Positions 53,238 through 61,479 of a stretch of 64,000 bases of DNA are shown piece by piece. The stretch covers positions 744,001 through 808,000 of the forward strand of contig NZ_JAERRH010000003.1 in assembly GCF_016741855.1 (NCBI RefSeq), written 5' to 3'. How positions within the stretch are numbered: position 1 is the stretch's first letter; every line of letters begins with the position of its first letter. The DNA is from Streptomyces musisoli (GTDB taxonomy: Bacteria > Actinomycetota > Actinomycetes > Streptomycetales > Streptomycetaceae). The translations under genes and the position numbers were made by a program. The notes under the pieces were generated by a model. That model was not told the origin of the DNA and ran no database searches. It saw only the letters and a list, made by a program, of their open reading frames with translations.

Positions 53238-54362
53238 TCACCAGCCCAGTTCGTTCGCGGTCGTCTCGGCTATCGCGGGGGAGCAGGTCATGCCGCGCCC
53301 GCCGGGCCCGGTGACCAGCCACACCCCCTCGTGCACCTCCTGGCGGTGCACCACCCGGCCGGGCTCGGTGCACTGCGCGTACACCCCCGCCCAGCGGTGC
53401 CGGATCCGCGGCAGCGGCCGGCCGAGGAAGGACTCCACGACGCCGGTGAGGTGCTCGTACGGCTCCTCGACGGTGTCGAAGGCGAAGGGGTGCTCGTACT
53501 CGTGGGTGTCGCCGATGGTCAGACCGCCGTCGGCGCGCTGCACCATGAGCAGCTGCATGCGGTGGGCGGCGGCGGTCTCGGCCTGCGGCTGCCGGGCGTT
53601 CAGTTCGTCCAGCGCCGGGGAGGCGTAGGCGGGGTAGTAGCGGAAGCTGTCGGCGTCGGCGACCGAGGTGGTCAGCGGCTCGCCGAGCGGGTCGGTCTGC
53701 ATCATCTGGAGGCGGACGCGGCGCACGGGCAGGCCGGGGCCGGCGAGTTCGCGGACCAGGCCGCCGAGCCAGGCGCCGGTGCACAGGACGACGGCGTCCG
53801 CGCGGTGCACGTCCCCGTGGTCGTCGCGGACGGTGCCGGCGGCGGTCACCTCGCGCACCTCCCGGCCCGGCAGGAAGGTGTAGTCCGGGGACTTCAGCAG
53901 TTCCCCGCGCAGGGCGAGCTGGGCGGTGCGGGGCTCGACGGCCGCGTCCCGCTCGCAGTACAGGGCCGCGGTGAAGTCGCCGCGCAGGGCGGGGTTGATC
54001 GCGCGGGCCTCGCCCGGGGTGAGCAGCTTGTAGCCGCGGGCGGCGGCATCGGCGCGGGCGACGGCGGCCTCGGCGACGGCGAGTTCGAGGGGCCCGCGGA
54101 CGGGGGTCAGGGACCCGATGGCCCGGAAGCCCAGCGCCGGGACGCGCGCGCCGATCTCCTCCCACAGTTCCCGTGCCCGCAGGGCGGCTTCCAGCTCTTC
54201 CCCACCGGCGCGGCCGCTGACCCAGATCTGCCCGAAGTTGCGCAGCGAGGCGCCGCGCGCCTCGGTCTCGCGCTCGATCTGGACGACCTGGTGGCCGCGC
54301 GCCACTGCCTGCCAGGCGTGCATGGTGCCCACCACGCCGGCTCCGACGACTGTCACTCTCAC
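53238..54362 (-). CDS. FAD-dependent oxidoreductase (glycine-oxidase-like)
   Basis: A 374-residue DAO-family flavoenzyme. The dinucleotide motif VVGAGVVGTMHAWQA is at the N-terminus, with a DAO core (PALRGDFTAALYC; GAWLGGLVREL) and the C-terminal flavin contact VTGPGGRGMTCSPAIAE. The GTG start follows GAGGAG. It is likely to oxidise an amine; the subfamily is linked in many genomes to phosphonatase-like HADs, as here, suggesting release of an aminophosphonate nitrogen. The downstream HAD overlaps it by a few bases. Confidence 0.85.
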   Translation of the reverse strand: MRVTVVGAGVVGTMHAWQAVARGHQVVQIERETEARGASLRNFGQIWVSGRAGGEELEAALRARELWEEIGARVPALGFRAIGSLTPVRGPLELAVAEAAVARADAAARGYKLLTPGEARAINPALRGDFTAALYCERDAAVEPRTAQLALRGELLKSPDYTFLPGREVREVTAAGTVRDDHGDVHRADAVVLCTGAWLGGLVRELAGPGLPVRRVRLQMMQTDPLGEPLTTSVADADSFRYYPAYASPALDELNARQPQAETAAAHRMQLLMVQRADGGLTIGDTHEYEHPFAFDTVEEPYEHLTGVVESFLGRPLPRIRHRWAGVYAQCTEPGRVVHRQEVHEGVWLVTGPGGRGMTCSPAIAETTANELGW

Positions 54363-54498
54363 GGCGGCAACGCTCCTCTCGGACGGGCAGCCGGAGACAT
54401 CCGGCCGACAACGAGAGCGTGAACGACCCATCTGGTTTTGGGCTAGACCCGTTACCTTCTTGTTATGAAGGATCTGTTGTCGCAGGGCCGGCTGCTTT

Positions 54499-55254
54499 TC
54501 AGCCGCCCAGGTGGGCCGTGAAGGAGAAGCGGTCGCCCCGGTACAGCGACCGCACCCGCTCCAGCGGCCGGCCTTCGGTGTCCCGGGAGATCCGGTGGAT
54601 CAGCAGCATCGGCAGGGCGGGCGGGGTGCCGATGAGGAGTGCCTCGCGGGGGGTGGCCAGCACGGTCTCGATGCGCTCGTCGGCGTCGCCGAAGGTGATG
54701 CCCTGGGCTTCGAGGTAGGCGTAGAAGGAGGAGTCGGGATCGAAGTCGGCGTCCAGGCGCGGCACCCGTCCGACGGCGACGTACGTGCTCTCCAGGCCGA
54801 CGCGCTCGTCGTCGGCGAGCAGCACGCGCTCCAGGTGCCAGACGGGTTCGCCCCGGGTGAGCCCGGTCTCGGCGGCGAGGGGCTCCGGGCACGGGAACCG
54901 GTCCAGGGTGACGACGGTACGGCCGGGGGTACGGCCCTGCCGGCGCACGCCCTCGGTGTAGCTGGCCAGGGACAGCGGCTGGGCCAGCTTGGGCCCGGCG
55001 ACGACGGTCCCGCGGCCCCGGCGCCGCAGCCGCCCCTCCAGGACCAGCTCCCGCACGGCCTGCCGCACGGTCTCGCGGGCCACGTCGTAGCGCTCGGCGA
55101 GGTCGCGTTCGGTGGGGATGACGCTGCCCTCCCCCAGCTCCTCCAGCAGCGACGCGATCCGCGCCTTCACCGCGTAGTACTTGGGGATGCGGCCGTGCTC
55201 GGGGATGCCTGAGCGAACGGGGGCGCCGGGGGCCTGGTCGTTCGGGTAGTCCAC
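54499..55254 (-). CDS. GntR/HutC-family regulator
   Basis: A 251-residue regulator. Winged helix at about residues 27-90 (VIPTERDLAERYDVARETVRQAVRELVLEGRLRRRGRGT), then a UTRA effector domain (about 105-248). GTG start, weak ribosome site. It lies 136 bases upstream of the flavoprotein gene on the same strand and is the likely local regulator of the FAD/HAD pair, plausibly sensing their phosphonate-like substrate. Its first codons lie inside an 83-base direct repeat. Confidence 0.85.
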   Translation of the reverse strand: MDYPNDQAPGAPVRSGIPEHGRIPKYYAVKARIASLLEELGEGSVIPTERDLAERYDVARETVRQAVRELVLEGRLRRRGRGTVVAGPKLAQPLSLASYTEGVRRQGRTPGRTVVTLDRFPCPEPLAAETGLTRGEPVWHLERVLLADDERVGLESTYVAVGRVPRLDADFDPDSSFYAYLEAQGITFGDADERIETVLATPREALLIGTPPALPMLLIHRISRDTEGRPLERVRSLYRGDRFSFTAHLGG

Positions 55255-55411
55255 GCAGGGATCGTCGCAGACGGGCCGGACGGACGGAGTACCGGACCAG
55301 GTTCAGCTACGGCCGCGGGCCGGTTCGCATAGCCCACGCAGGGAGCGCCACCGACGGGCCGGACGGACGGAGTACCGGACCCGGCTCAGCGACGGCCGCG
55401 GGCCAGCAGGA
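55246..55411. repeat. 83-bp direct duplication between the surface-protein gene and the gntR gene
   Basis: Two copies, 55246-55328 and 55329-55411. The second includes the stop codon and last codons of the LAXTG gene; the first contains the GTG start of the GntR gene. Both carry GACGGGCCGGACGGACGGAG and TACCGGACC, followed by TCAGC and ACGGCCGCGGGCC. Confidence 0.88.
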
Positions 55412-56456
55412 ACGCGGCGGCGCCGAGGCCGGACAGGGCGACGACGACGGCGAGCAGCCCGAGGGCGAGCCCCGGCCCGGTGCCCGCCAGCTGCCACGCC
55501 TGTTCCCCGGCCTCCTGGGTGAGGGACGGGGAGGAGTCGGGGGTGCCGGTGACGGCGGGGGTGGGCGTCACACCGCCGGACGAGGCGGTCGGCGTGCCCG
55601 AGGCGTCCTGAGCGTCCTGGCGGCCCGGGACGTCCTGGGCGTCCTGGGCGTCCTGGGTCTCCCGGCCGTCCTGGGCCTCCTCCGCTTCCTCGGTGTCCTG
55701 GGTGTCCCCGGTGTCCTGGCGCTCCCCCTCCTCCTTGGCGATCGCGAAACGGTAGGCGTCGGACTCCCCGACCCACTCCCCGTCCCCGTCACGCCGCTGG
55801 ACGGCGGCGGCGCTGACGGTGACCTCGTCGGGTGCGGTGTCGGAGGTGAGCGCGAGCCGGACCCGGACGCTGACGGTCTTGCCGGGCGGCACGGTGAACC
55901 CACCGAACCCGGGGGCGTCCAGCACACCGACCAGTTCGTTCGCGTCGGTGGTCTCGAAGGCCACCGGCAGGGCCCGGGAGCCGTCATAGAAGTCCAGCTG
56001 GGGCTGGTTCGCGCGCAGGGCCCGCTTGGCGTCCACGAGGACCACGACCGGGTGGACGCCGGCGCAGGTCAGCCGGGTGGTGTTGGTGAGGTCGATGTAC
56101 CAGGTGCCGTACCCGCCGCCGGCCACGTAGGAGCCGGGTCCGCCCCGGATCCGGGTGGCCAGCGGAAAGGCCCGCGCGTCGGCACCCGCACAGGCGGGCT
56201 GGACGGCGGCGGGCACGGCGGCGGCGGGCTTGGCGGCGGCGGGGTCGGCGGCCGCTGGCTCGACGGCGGCGGGCTTGGCGGCGGCGGGCACGGCGGCGGG
56301 TTTGGCGGCCGCTGGCTCGACGGCGGCGGGTTGGGCGGCCGCGTGCGCGGCTCCCGCCGGGAGGAGGAGCGGGAGGAGGGGGGTGGTGGCGGTGGCGACG
56401 GTTGCGGCCAGGCCGAGGGTCAGGGAGCCGAGGGACAGGGACGTGCACAGTCGCAT
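55386..56456 (-). CDS. LAXTG-anchored surface protein
   Basis: A 356-residue exported protein. Signal peptide (about 1-38), then an Ala/Pro/Val/Lys repeat (AAVEPAAAKP type, about 40-90). A beta-sandwich-like domain follows (about 95-235), then a Gln/Asp-rich segment of QDAQD units (about 245-290) and a Thr/Ser/Pro linker. The C-terminal sorting signal is LAGTG, a hydrophobic helix and ARGRR. LAXTG is the signal used by Streptomyces class E sortases; whether the class F-like sortase 5 kb away acts on it is unknown. Both low-complexity tracts are coded by short DNA repeats. Confidence 0.8.
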   Translation of the reverse strand: MRLCTSLSLGSLTLGLAATVATATTPLLPLLLPAGAAHAAAQPAAVEPAAAKPAAVPAAAKPAAVEPAAADPAAAKPAAAVPAAVQPACAGADARAFPLATRIRGGPGSYVAGGGYGTWYIDLTNTTRLTCAGVHPVVVLVDAKRALRANQPQLDFYDGSRALPVAFETTDANELVGVLDAPGFGGFTVPPGKTVSVRVRLALTSDTAPDEVTVSAAAVQRRDGDGEWVGESDAYRFAIAKEEGERQDTGDTQDTEEAEEAQDGRETQDAQDAQDVPGRQDAQDASGTPTASSGGVTPTPAVTGTPDSSPSLTQEAGEQAWQLAGTGPGLALGLLAVVVALSGLGAAAFLLARGRR

Positions 56457-56814
56457 GAACACATGACCATGCCGGAAGCACCGGAGGGCCGGGGCCCGCC
56501 ACTCCGACCGCACCGGCGCGGTCCGCCCGATCAGCGCACGTCCGGCGCCGCCTCGGACCGCAGATGCGCGTACGGCCGCACGGTCCGCGCCGGCAACTCA
56601 CGCCGAGGCCGCCGGGGCCGCCGGGACGCCGGGGCCGCCAGGACGCTGTACGGCCGACAAGCCGCCCGGTCAGCGCACACCGGCGCCGTCGGGGACCACA
56701 GCCGTATGGCCGCACAGGTCACTCCATCCGCGCCCCCCGGGGGCCACCGGGACGCTGTGCGGCCGCACGGTCCGCTCCGTCAGCGCACGTCCGCGCCGTC
56801 AGCGCGCCGCGCCG
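56457..56814. other. Intergenic region with imperfect repeats
   Basis: About 360 bases with no convincing gene. Imperfect repeats of the kind CGGCCGCACGGTCCGC and CAGCGCAC recur around 56520-56580, 56640-56690 and 56757-56815. The surface-protein gene promoter is expected near 56457-56530. Confidence 0.5.
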
Positions 56815-57096
56815 TCAGGGGCCGCAGATGCGCTGTGCCTGCGAGGCCGTGGAGACGGTCTTCGCCTCCGCGTCCCCCAGCGCCCGCCGCTGGGAGGCGT
56901 CCGGGTGTCCCCCGTCGGCGACGATGCGCTGAAGTTCCCTCTTCAGCGCCTGGTAGTCGTGCTCCGCCTGCCCGGCGACCGCGAGGGCCTCGTCGCAGGC
57001 GCCGCGCCCGGTGACGGGCGAGGCATGGGCCGGCGGGCAGAGCGCGAGCAGCGCGGCGGCACCCGCCGCGGCCAGGGCAGGACGGATGGACACCAT
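56815..57096 (-). CDS. Small secreted helical protein
   Basis: A 93-residue protein. Signal peptide (about 1-26: LAAAGAAALLALCPPAHA) and a short helical domain (EALAVAGQAEHDYQALKRELQRIVADGG ...) with two Cys at GACDEA and QRICGP, likely disulfide-bonded. GGGAGG lies 7 bases before the ATG. Not recognised. It sits in a run of genes for exported proteins. Confidence 0.72.
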   Translation of the reverse strand: MVSIRPALAAAGAAALLALCPPAHASPVTGRGACDEALAVAGQAEHDYQALKRELQRIVADGGHPDASQRRALGDAEAKTVSTASQAQRICGP

Positions 57097-57125
57097 GAAC
57101 GGACCTCCCGGGGCGGCTCACCCGG

Positions 57126-57614
57126 TCAGGACGAGAGCCTGACCCATCGGCTGCTGTCGCTCGTGTCGACGCATTCCTGGTAAGGGTTGGGGTCGCCCTG
57201 GCGTTCCCGGCACTTCCATGCGGCGCCGGCCGCGCGGACCTCGACGGACGTGCCCGCCGAGCCCCGCCAGACCTTGGTGTAGGCGGCCGCCACCCGGACA
57301 GCGGTGGCGCAGGACTTCTTCTCCGCCGCCCACACCGCGAGCCCGGACGCCTTGTCCGTTCCGCAGAAGGCGGGTTTCCGGTCCGGCGCCCGGTCCGTGC
57401 CCGCGAAGGCGTGGACGGGGACCGCGAAGGCCTGGACGGGGGGCGCGAAGGCGTGGACGGGGGGCGCGAAGGCGTGGACGGGGGGCGCGAGGGCTTGGGC
57501 GGAGGCCGCGAAGGTCTGGACGGGCGCTGCGAGGGCCTGGGCGGAGGCCGCGAGGCTGAAGATGGCGACGGCTCCCAGCAGGCCCGCCGCCGTTCTCATC
57601 CTGGTCGAATGCAC
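57126..57614 (-). CDS. Secreted protein with 8-residue N-terminal repeats
   Basis: A 162-residue protein. I use GTG, 8 bases after AAGGAGGG, in place of an ATG five codons later. A signal-like segment leads into repeats of PVHAFAPP type (about residues 25-70, coded by a 24-base DNA repeat). A Cys-containing domain follows (AFCGTDKASGLAVWAAEKKSCATAVRVA, YTKVWRG, KCRERQ, QECVD). Four Cys suggest two disulfides. Probably extracellular; function unknown. Confidence 0.72.
   Translation of the reverse strand: MHSTRMRTAAGLLGAVAIFSLAASAQALAAPVQTFAASAQALAPPVHAFAPPVHAFAPPVQAFAVPVHAFAGTDRAPDRKPAFCGTDKASGLAVWAAEKKSCATAVRVAAAYTKVWRGSAGTSVEVRAAGAAWKCRERQGDPNPYQECVDTSDSSRWVRLSS
57401..57552. repeat. 24-bp tandem repeat in the secreted-protein gene
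   Basis: About six units related to GCGAAGGCGTGGACGGGGGG, with a period of 24 bases, remain in frame and encode the P-V-x-A-F-A-x-x repeats. Confidence 0.85.
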
Positions 57615-58104
57615 TTGGTGCCCTCCTTGCCGGAAGGGGGGAGGCCGGGTGGATCGAGTACCCGTCCCGCCGTCCCTCCGCACACGCCGGGCCGGGGGGC
57701 GTCGCCGGGTGCGGAGGCGTTGGGGTGATCGTGCAGCATGGAGGCTGGTTGTGCAGCTTGAAGGACCGGGCACGCGGTTCGAGACCGGTCGCGCAACCTG
57801 GAGAACTCGTCGTGCGGCTTGGGATCCGGTCTGGCTGCCGGAGACCGGGCGCGGGGTCTGGCGGTCGGCCACACGATCGGAGGAGCCGGTCGCGCAGTTG
57901 CCGGCGCCCTTTCGGGGCAACGGCGCTCTCCGCCCCCGTAGCCGACGGGCGCCCCGGCGCGGGCAAGCGTGCCCACCCGCCGTACCTCGACTCCGGCACC
58001 GGGCACCGCGTCCGCGCCCCGACGCGAACAAGCCCGCCCGCCAGACACCGGCTCCGGCACTGACACTCGCACTCACACTCACACCCGCCGGCACCGGCAC
58101 CGCG
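57615..58104. other. Intergenic region, possible hairpin relative of the 121-bp repeat
   Basis: About 490 bases between the secreted-protein and ROK genes. A GTCGCGCAGTTGCCGGCGCC block with a TTTCGGGGC hairpin near 57890-57930 resembles the block inside the 121-base repeats at 21.3-21.7 kb. No gene or RNA recognised. Confidence 0.5.
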
Positions 58105-59784
58105 TCAGACGTCCCCCCGCCCGAACAGCGGCGCCAGCAGCAGCTGTGCCGCGCCCTCGGCCACCACCCGCTCCCCCCGCGGAGCGACCCGCACCGGCAC
58201 GGGCCCCCCGCTCCGGCCCTCCCGCCGGGCCCGCGCCCCCAGCACCTCGCCGACCCCCCGCACGTACGCCTCGGGCGCCCGGGCCACCGTCCGTCCCCCG
58301 AGCAGCACGACGTCGATGTCCAGCAGCCCCACCAGATTCCCGGCCGCGACCCCCAGCACCCGCGCCGCCTCGGCCACCTCTCCGCGCGCCGCCGCCCCGA
58401 GGCACAGCACCTCCACGCACCCCCGGTTGCCGCACTCGCACAGCGGCCCGTCCAGCTGGACCACCTGGTGCCCGAACTCGCCCGCCCCGGTCCGCGCCCC
58501 GCGATGCACGCTCCCGCCGAACACCAGCCCGGCCCCGAGCCCGGTACCGAGGTGCAGATAGGCGAAGGATCCGCCCGCGGCGTCCTGCGCACCCCCGACC
58601 GCCAGTCCGAGCGCCGCCGCGTTGGTGTCCTTGTCCACCGCCACCGGCACCCCTAGCCGCTCCGCGAGCGCGTCCCGCAGCGGGAAGCCGTCCCACTCGG
58701 GAAACCCGGTGACCCGGTGCAGCACCCCGTGCACGTGATCCAACGGCCCGGGCAGCGCAACCCCGACCCCCACCAGGGTCCCAACCCCGGCGAGCCCCTC
58801 ACCACCGGCACCGCAACCACGACCACCGGCCGCGCCGCCCCCGCCGACACCAGCGCCCACACCGCGACCGCCGGCAGCATCGCCCCCGCCACCACCGCCG
58901 GCCGCACCACGACCGTCGACCCCATCGCCCCCGTCGGCCCCATCACCGCCCTCAGCCGCACGACCATCGGCAGCTGGTCCACCACCACCTCTCGGCCCAG
59001 CCCCACCGCCCAGGCTCTCCCCCCTCGTCCCCGCCGTCCCCGCCGTCCCCACCGTTTCCTCAGCCGCCAGGTCCGCGACCACCTCGCGGACCGCCGTGCA
59101 CACCGCTCCCAGCACGGCCTCCGCGCCCGCCCCCAGGTCCAGCTCCCCGCGCCGCTCCCCCACCACGGCCCCGTCCAGATCCACGAGTACGACCCGCAGT
59201 TCGTCGCGGTCCAGATGCACCCCGACCGCGTGTCCCGCCTCCGGTACCAGCCGGAGCACGGTCCGCGGCTTGCCCCCGGTCGACGCCCGCCGTCCGGCCT
59301 CGGCCGCGAACCCCTGCTCCCGCAGCCGCGCGGTGATCTTGCTGACGGCCTGCGGGGTCAGCCCGGTGCGTTCGGCCAGCTCCAGCCGGCTGATGCCCTC
59401 GGCCCCGGCGTCCCGCAGCAGCCCCAGTACCAGCGCGGCGTTGTGGCTGCGCACCGCCCCCAGGTTCGCCCCCGCCGACCCACCGCTCCGCGCAGCCGCC
59501 CCCACCGGTCCACCGCCACTCGCCGTGACTCCCACCGGTCCACCGCCTCTCCTCGTCGCCCTCGCCTGACCGCCGCTTCCGGCCGTCGCCCTCGCCTGAC
59601 CGCCGCTGTCCGCCGCCGCCCCCGCCGCCGCCCCCGTCGTCGCCCTCGGCGTCGTCCCCGCCATCGCCCTCGCCTGACCGCCGCTTGCCGCCGTCGCCCT
59701 CGCCTGACCGCCGCTACCCGCCATCGCCCTCGCCTGACCGCCGCTACCAGGCGCCGCCCCCGCCGTCGCCCTTGTCCCGTCCAC
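58105..59784 (-). CDS. ROK-family transcriptional repressor with low-complexity insertions
   Basis: A 559-residue ROK regulator. Winged helix at about residues 105-165 (AVRSHNAALVLGLL ... GISRLELAERTGLTPQAVSKITARL), then the sugar-kinase-like fold. The zinc motif is CECGNRGCVE, and GTGLGAGLVFGGSVHRG the phosphate-binding region. Two oddities: about 100 N-terminal residues are GSGGQARATA-type repeats, and a Gly-rich loop of about 70 residues interrupts the kinase fold at about 240-310. A later start (GTG at 59535, 476 residues, with AGGAG upstream) would remove the N-terminal repeat. It is divergent from the Gfo/Idh gene, with an operator-like palindrome between. Confidence 0.82.
   Translation of the reverse strand: MDGTRATAGAAPGSGGQARAMAGSGGQARATAASGGQARAMAGTTPRATTGAAAGAAADSGGQARATAGSGGQARATRRGGGPVGVTASGGGPVGAAARSGGSAGANLGAVRSHNAALVLGLLRDAGAEGISRLELAERTGLTPQAVSKITARLREQGFAAEAGRRASTGGKPRTVLRLVPEAGHAVGVHLDRDELRVVLVDLDGAVVGERRGELDLGAGAEAVLGAVCTAVREVVADLAAEETVGTAGTAGTRGESLGGGAGPRGGGGPAADGRAAEGGDGADGGDGVDGRGAAGGGGGGDAAGGRGVGAGVGGGGAAGGRGCGAGGEGLAGVGTLVGVGVALPGPLDHVHGVLHRVTGFPEWDGFPLRDALAERLGVPVAVDKDTNAAALGLAVGGAQDAAGGSFAYLHLGTGLGAGLVFGGSVHRGARTGAGEFGHQVVQLDGPLCECGNRGCVEVLCLGAAARGEVAEAARVLGVAAGNLVGLLDIDVVLLGGRTVARAPEAYVRGVGEVLGARARREGRSGGPVPVRVAPRGERVVAEGAAQLLLAPLFGRGDV
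59550..59770. repeat. 30-bp type repeats in the 5' part of the ROK gene
   Basis: CGCCCTCGCCTGACCGCCGC recurs at least five times with spacing near 30 bases, in frame with the ROK gene on the minus strand. It may be 5' untranslated if the later start codon is used. Confidence 0.75.
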
Positions 59785-59807
59785 GGCCCCATTCTCCCCA
59801 CCGCTTG

Positions 59808-59834
59808 CACTTTCGCAACAGCGTTGCCAAAGTG
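59808..59834. promoter_or_regulatory. Candidate ROK operator between divergent genes
   Basis: A 27-base dyad: CACTTTCGCAAC, centre AGC, GTTGCCAAAGTG. Each arm has a single non-matching base. It is 7 bases from the dehydrogenase ATG and 23 bases from the longest ROK start. Operators of this TTTCGCAAC type fit ROK repressors. It probably controls both genes. Confidence 0.75.
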
Positions 59835-59840
59835 GGAGGC

Positions 59841-60914
59841 ATGACTGCTACCCCCCTCCGCGTCGGTCTGATCGGCTACGGCCTGGCCGGCTCCGTCTTC
59901 CACGCCCCGCTGATCGCCGCCACCGAGGGCCTCGCCCTGGACACGGTGGTCACCGCCAACCCGGAGCGGCAGCAGCAGGCACGGGCCGAGTTCCCGGACG
60001 TGCGGACGGCCGCCTCTCCCGACGAGCTGTTCGACCGCGCGGCCGAACTGGACCTCGTCGTCATCGCCTCCCCGAACAAGACGCACGTCCCGCTGGCCAC
60101 GGCCGCCCTGAAGGCGGGCCTGCCGGTGGTCGTGGACAAGCCGATCGCCGGCACCGCGGCCGAGGCCCGCGAGCTCGCCGCCCTCGCCGAGGAGCGCGGT
60201 CTGCTCCTGTCGGTCTTCCAGAACCGCCGCTGGGACAACGACTTCCTGACCCTCCGCCGGCTCCTCGCGGACGGCGAGCTGGGCGACGTCTGGCGTTTCG
60301 AGTCCCGCTTCGAGCGCTGGCGCCCGCAGCCCAAGGGCGGCTGGCGCGAGTCCGGCGACCCGGCGGAGATCGGAGGTCTGCTCTACGACCTCGGCAGCCA
60401 TGTCGTCGACCAGGCCCTGGTCCTCTTCGGCCCGGTCACCGAGGTCTACGCCGAGGCGGTCGTCCGCCGCCCCGGCGCCGAGACCGACGACGACACCTTC
60501 ATCGCGCTGACCCACGCCGGCGGTGTCCGCTCCCACCTCTACGTCTCGGCGACGGCCGCCCAGCTCGGCCCCCGCTTCCGGGTGCTGGGCTCGCGTGCGG
60601 GCTACGTCAAGTACGGGCTGGACCCGCAGGAGGCGGCCCTGCGCGAGGGCAGCCGCCCCGGCTCCACCGCCGACTGGGGCGCGGAGGACGAGGCGCTGTG
60701 GGGTCGCATCGGCTCCGGCGAATCCCCGCTGACCGGTGGCGGCAGGCCCGAGCCGACGCTCCCCGGCGACTACCCCGCCTACTACGCGGCCGTCGCCGAC
60801 GCCCTGCGCGGCGCCGGCCCCAACCCGGTGACCGCCCTGGAGGCGGCTGCCGCGCTCGACGTACTGGAAGCGGCCCGCAGGTCCGCCCTGGACAAGGTGA
60901 CGGTGACCCTCTGA
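59841..60914 (+). CDS. Gfo/Idh/MocA-family oxidoreductase
   Basis: A 357-residue NAD(P)-dependent dehydrogenase. The Rossmann motif is VGLIGYGLAGSVFHAPLI; the catalytic EKP motif is VVDKP, with Asp in place of Glu. The C-terminal domain contains DLGSHVVDQAL. It starts with GGGAGG and lies beside the ROK operator, so it is likely induced by a sugar or sugar derivative. The next gene's ATG overlaps its stop by one base (TGATG). Confidence 0.9.
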   Translation: MTATPLRVGLIGYGLAGSVFHAPLIAATEGLALDTVVTANPERQQQARAEFPDVRTAASPDELFDRAAELDLVVIASPNKTHVPLATAALKAGLPVVVDKPIAGTAAEARELAALAEERGLLLSVFQNRRWDNDFLTLRRLLADGELGDVWRFESRFERWRPQPKGGWRESGDPAEIGGLLYDLGSHVVDQALVLFGPVTEVYAEAVVRRPGAETDDDTFIALTHAGGVRSHLYVSATAAQLGPRFRVLGSRAGYVKYGLDPQEAALREGSRPGSTADWGAEDEALWGRIGSGESPLTGGGRPEPTLPGDYPAYYAAVADALRGAGPNPVTALEAAAALDVLEAARRSALDKVTVTL

Positions 60915-61396
60915 TGACCCCGACCACTCCCGAACTCGTCCCGTCCGTCGAGGAACTGGAGGCGCAGCAACGGCGCCTGGTGTTCCCGCGGTTCACCCAT
61001 GACGACGCCTGGGCCCTCGGCTCCCTGCTGTTCGAGCTGGCCCGGGAGCGCCGGGCGCCGGTCGCCATCGACATCCACCGCGCGGGCCAGCAGCTCTTCC
61101 ACGCCGCCCTGCCGGGCTCCACTCCGGACAACGACGCCTGGATCGCCCGCAAGCGCCGGGTGGTGGAGCGCTACGGCGCCGCCTCCTACCTGGTCGGCGC
61201 CCGTTTCCGGGCCAAGGGCACGACGTTCGAGGAGTCCTCCCGTCTCGACCCGGACGTGTACGCGGCCCACGGCGGCTCCTTCCCGATCACGGTCGACGGC
61301 GCCGGTGTGATCGGCGCGGTGACCGTCTCCGGCCTGCCCCAGCTCCAGGACCACCGGCTGGTCGTGGAGGCGCTGGAGCATTTCCTGGACGGGTGA
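60914..61396 (+). CDS. UPF0303/heme-binding-like (HbpS-type) protein
   Basis: A 160-residue protein of the UPF0303/DUF336 group. The clearest segments are PVAIDIHRAGQQLFHAALPG, DNDAWIARKRRVVERYG and VTVSGLPQLQDHRLVVEAL. Related proteins bind heme or corrinoid-like cofactors, but no such role can be read here. It is coupled to the dehydrogenase by TGATG and is probably part of the ROK-controlled operon. Confidence 0.82.
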   Translation: MTPTTPELVPSVEELEAQQRRLVFPRFTHDDAWALGSLLFELARERRAPVAIDIHRAGQQLFHAALPGSTPDNDAWIARKRRVVERYGAASYLVGARFRAKGTTFEESSRLDPDVYAAHGGSFPITVDGAGVIGAVTVSGLPQLQDHRLVVEALEHFLDG

Positions 61397-61479
61397 CGCG
61401 CCCGGGAATCATGTGAAGGGGCCCTCCGGTTGGGAATGCCTGTACGCATGATCACGGCCCGCCCCGGAGGGAACGCCCC

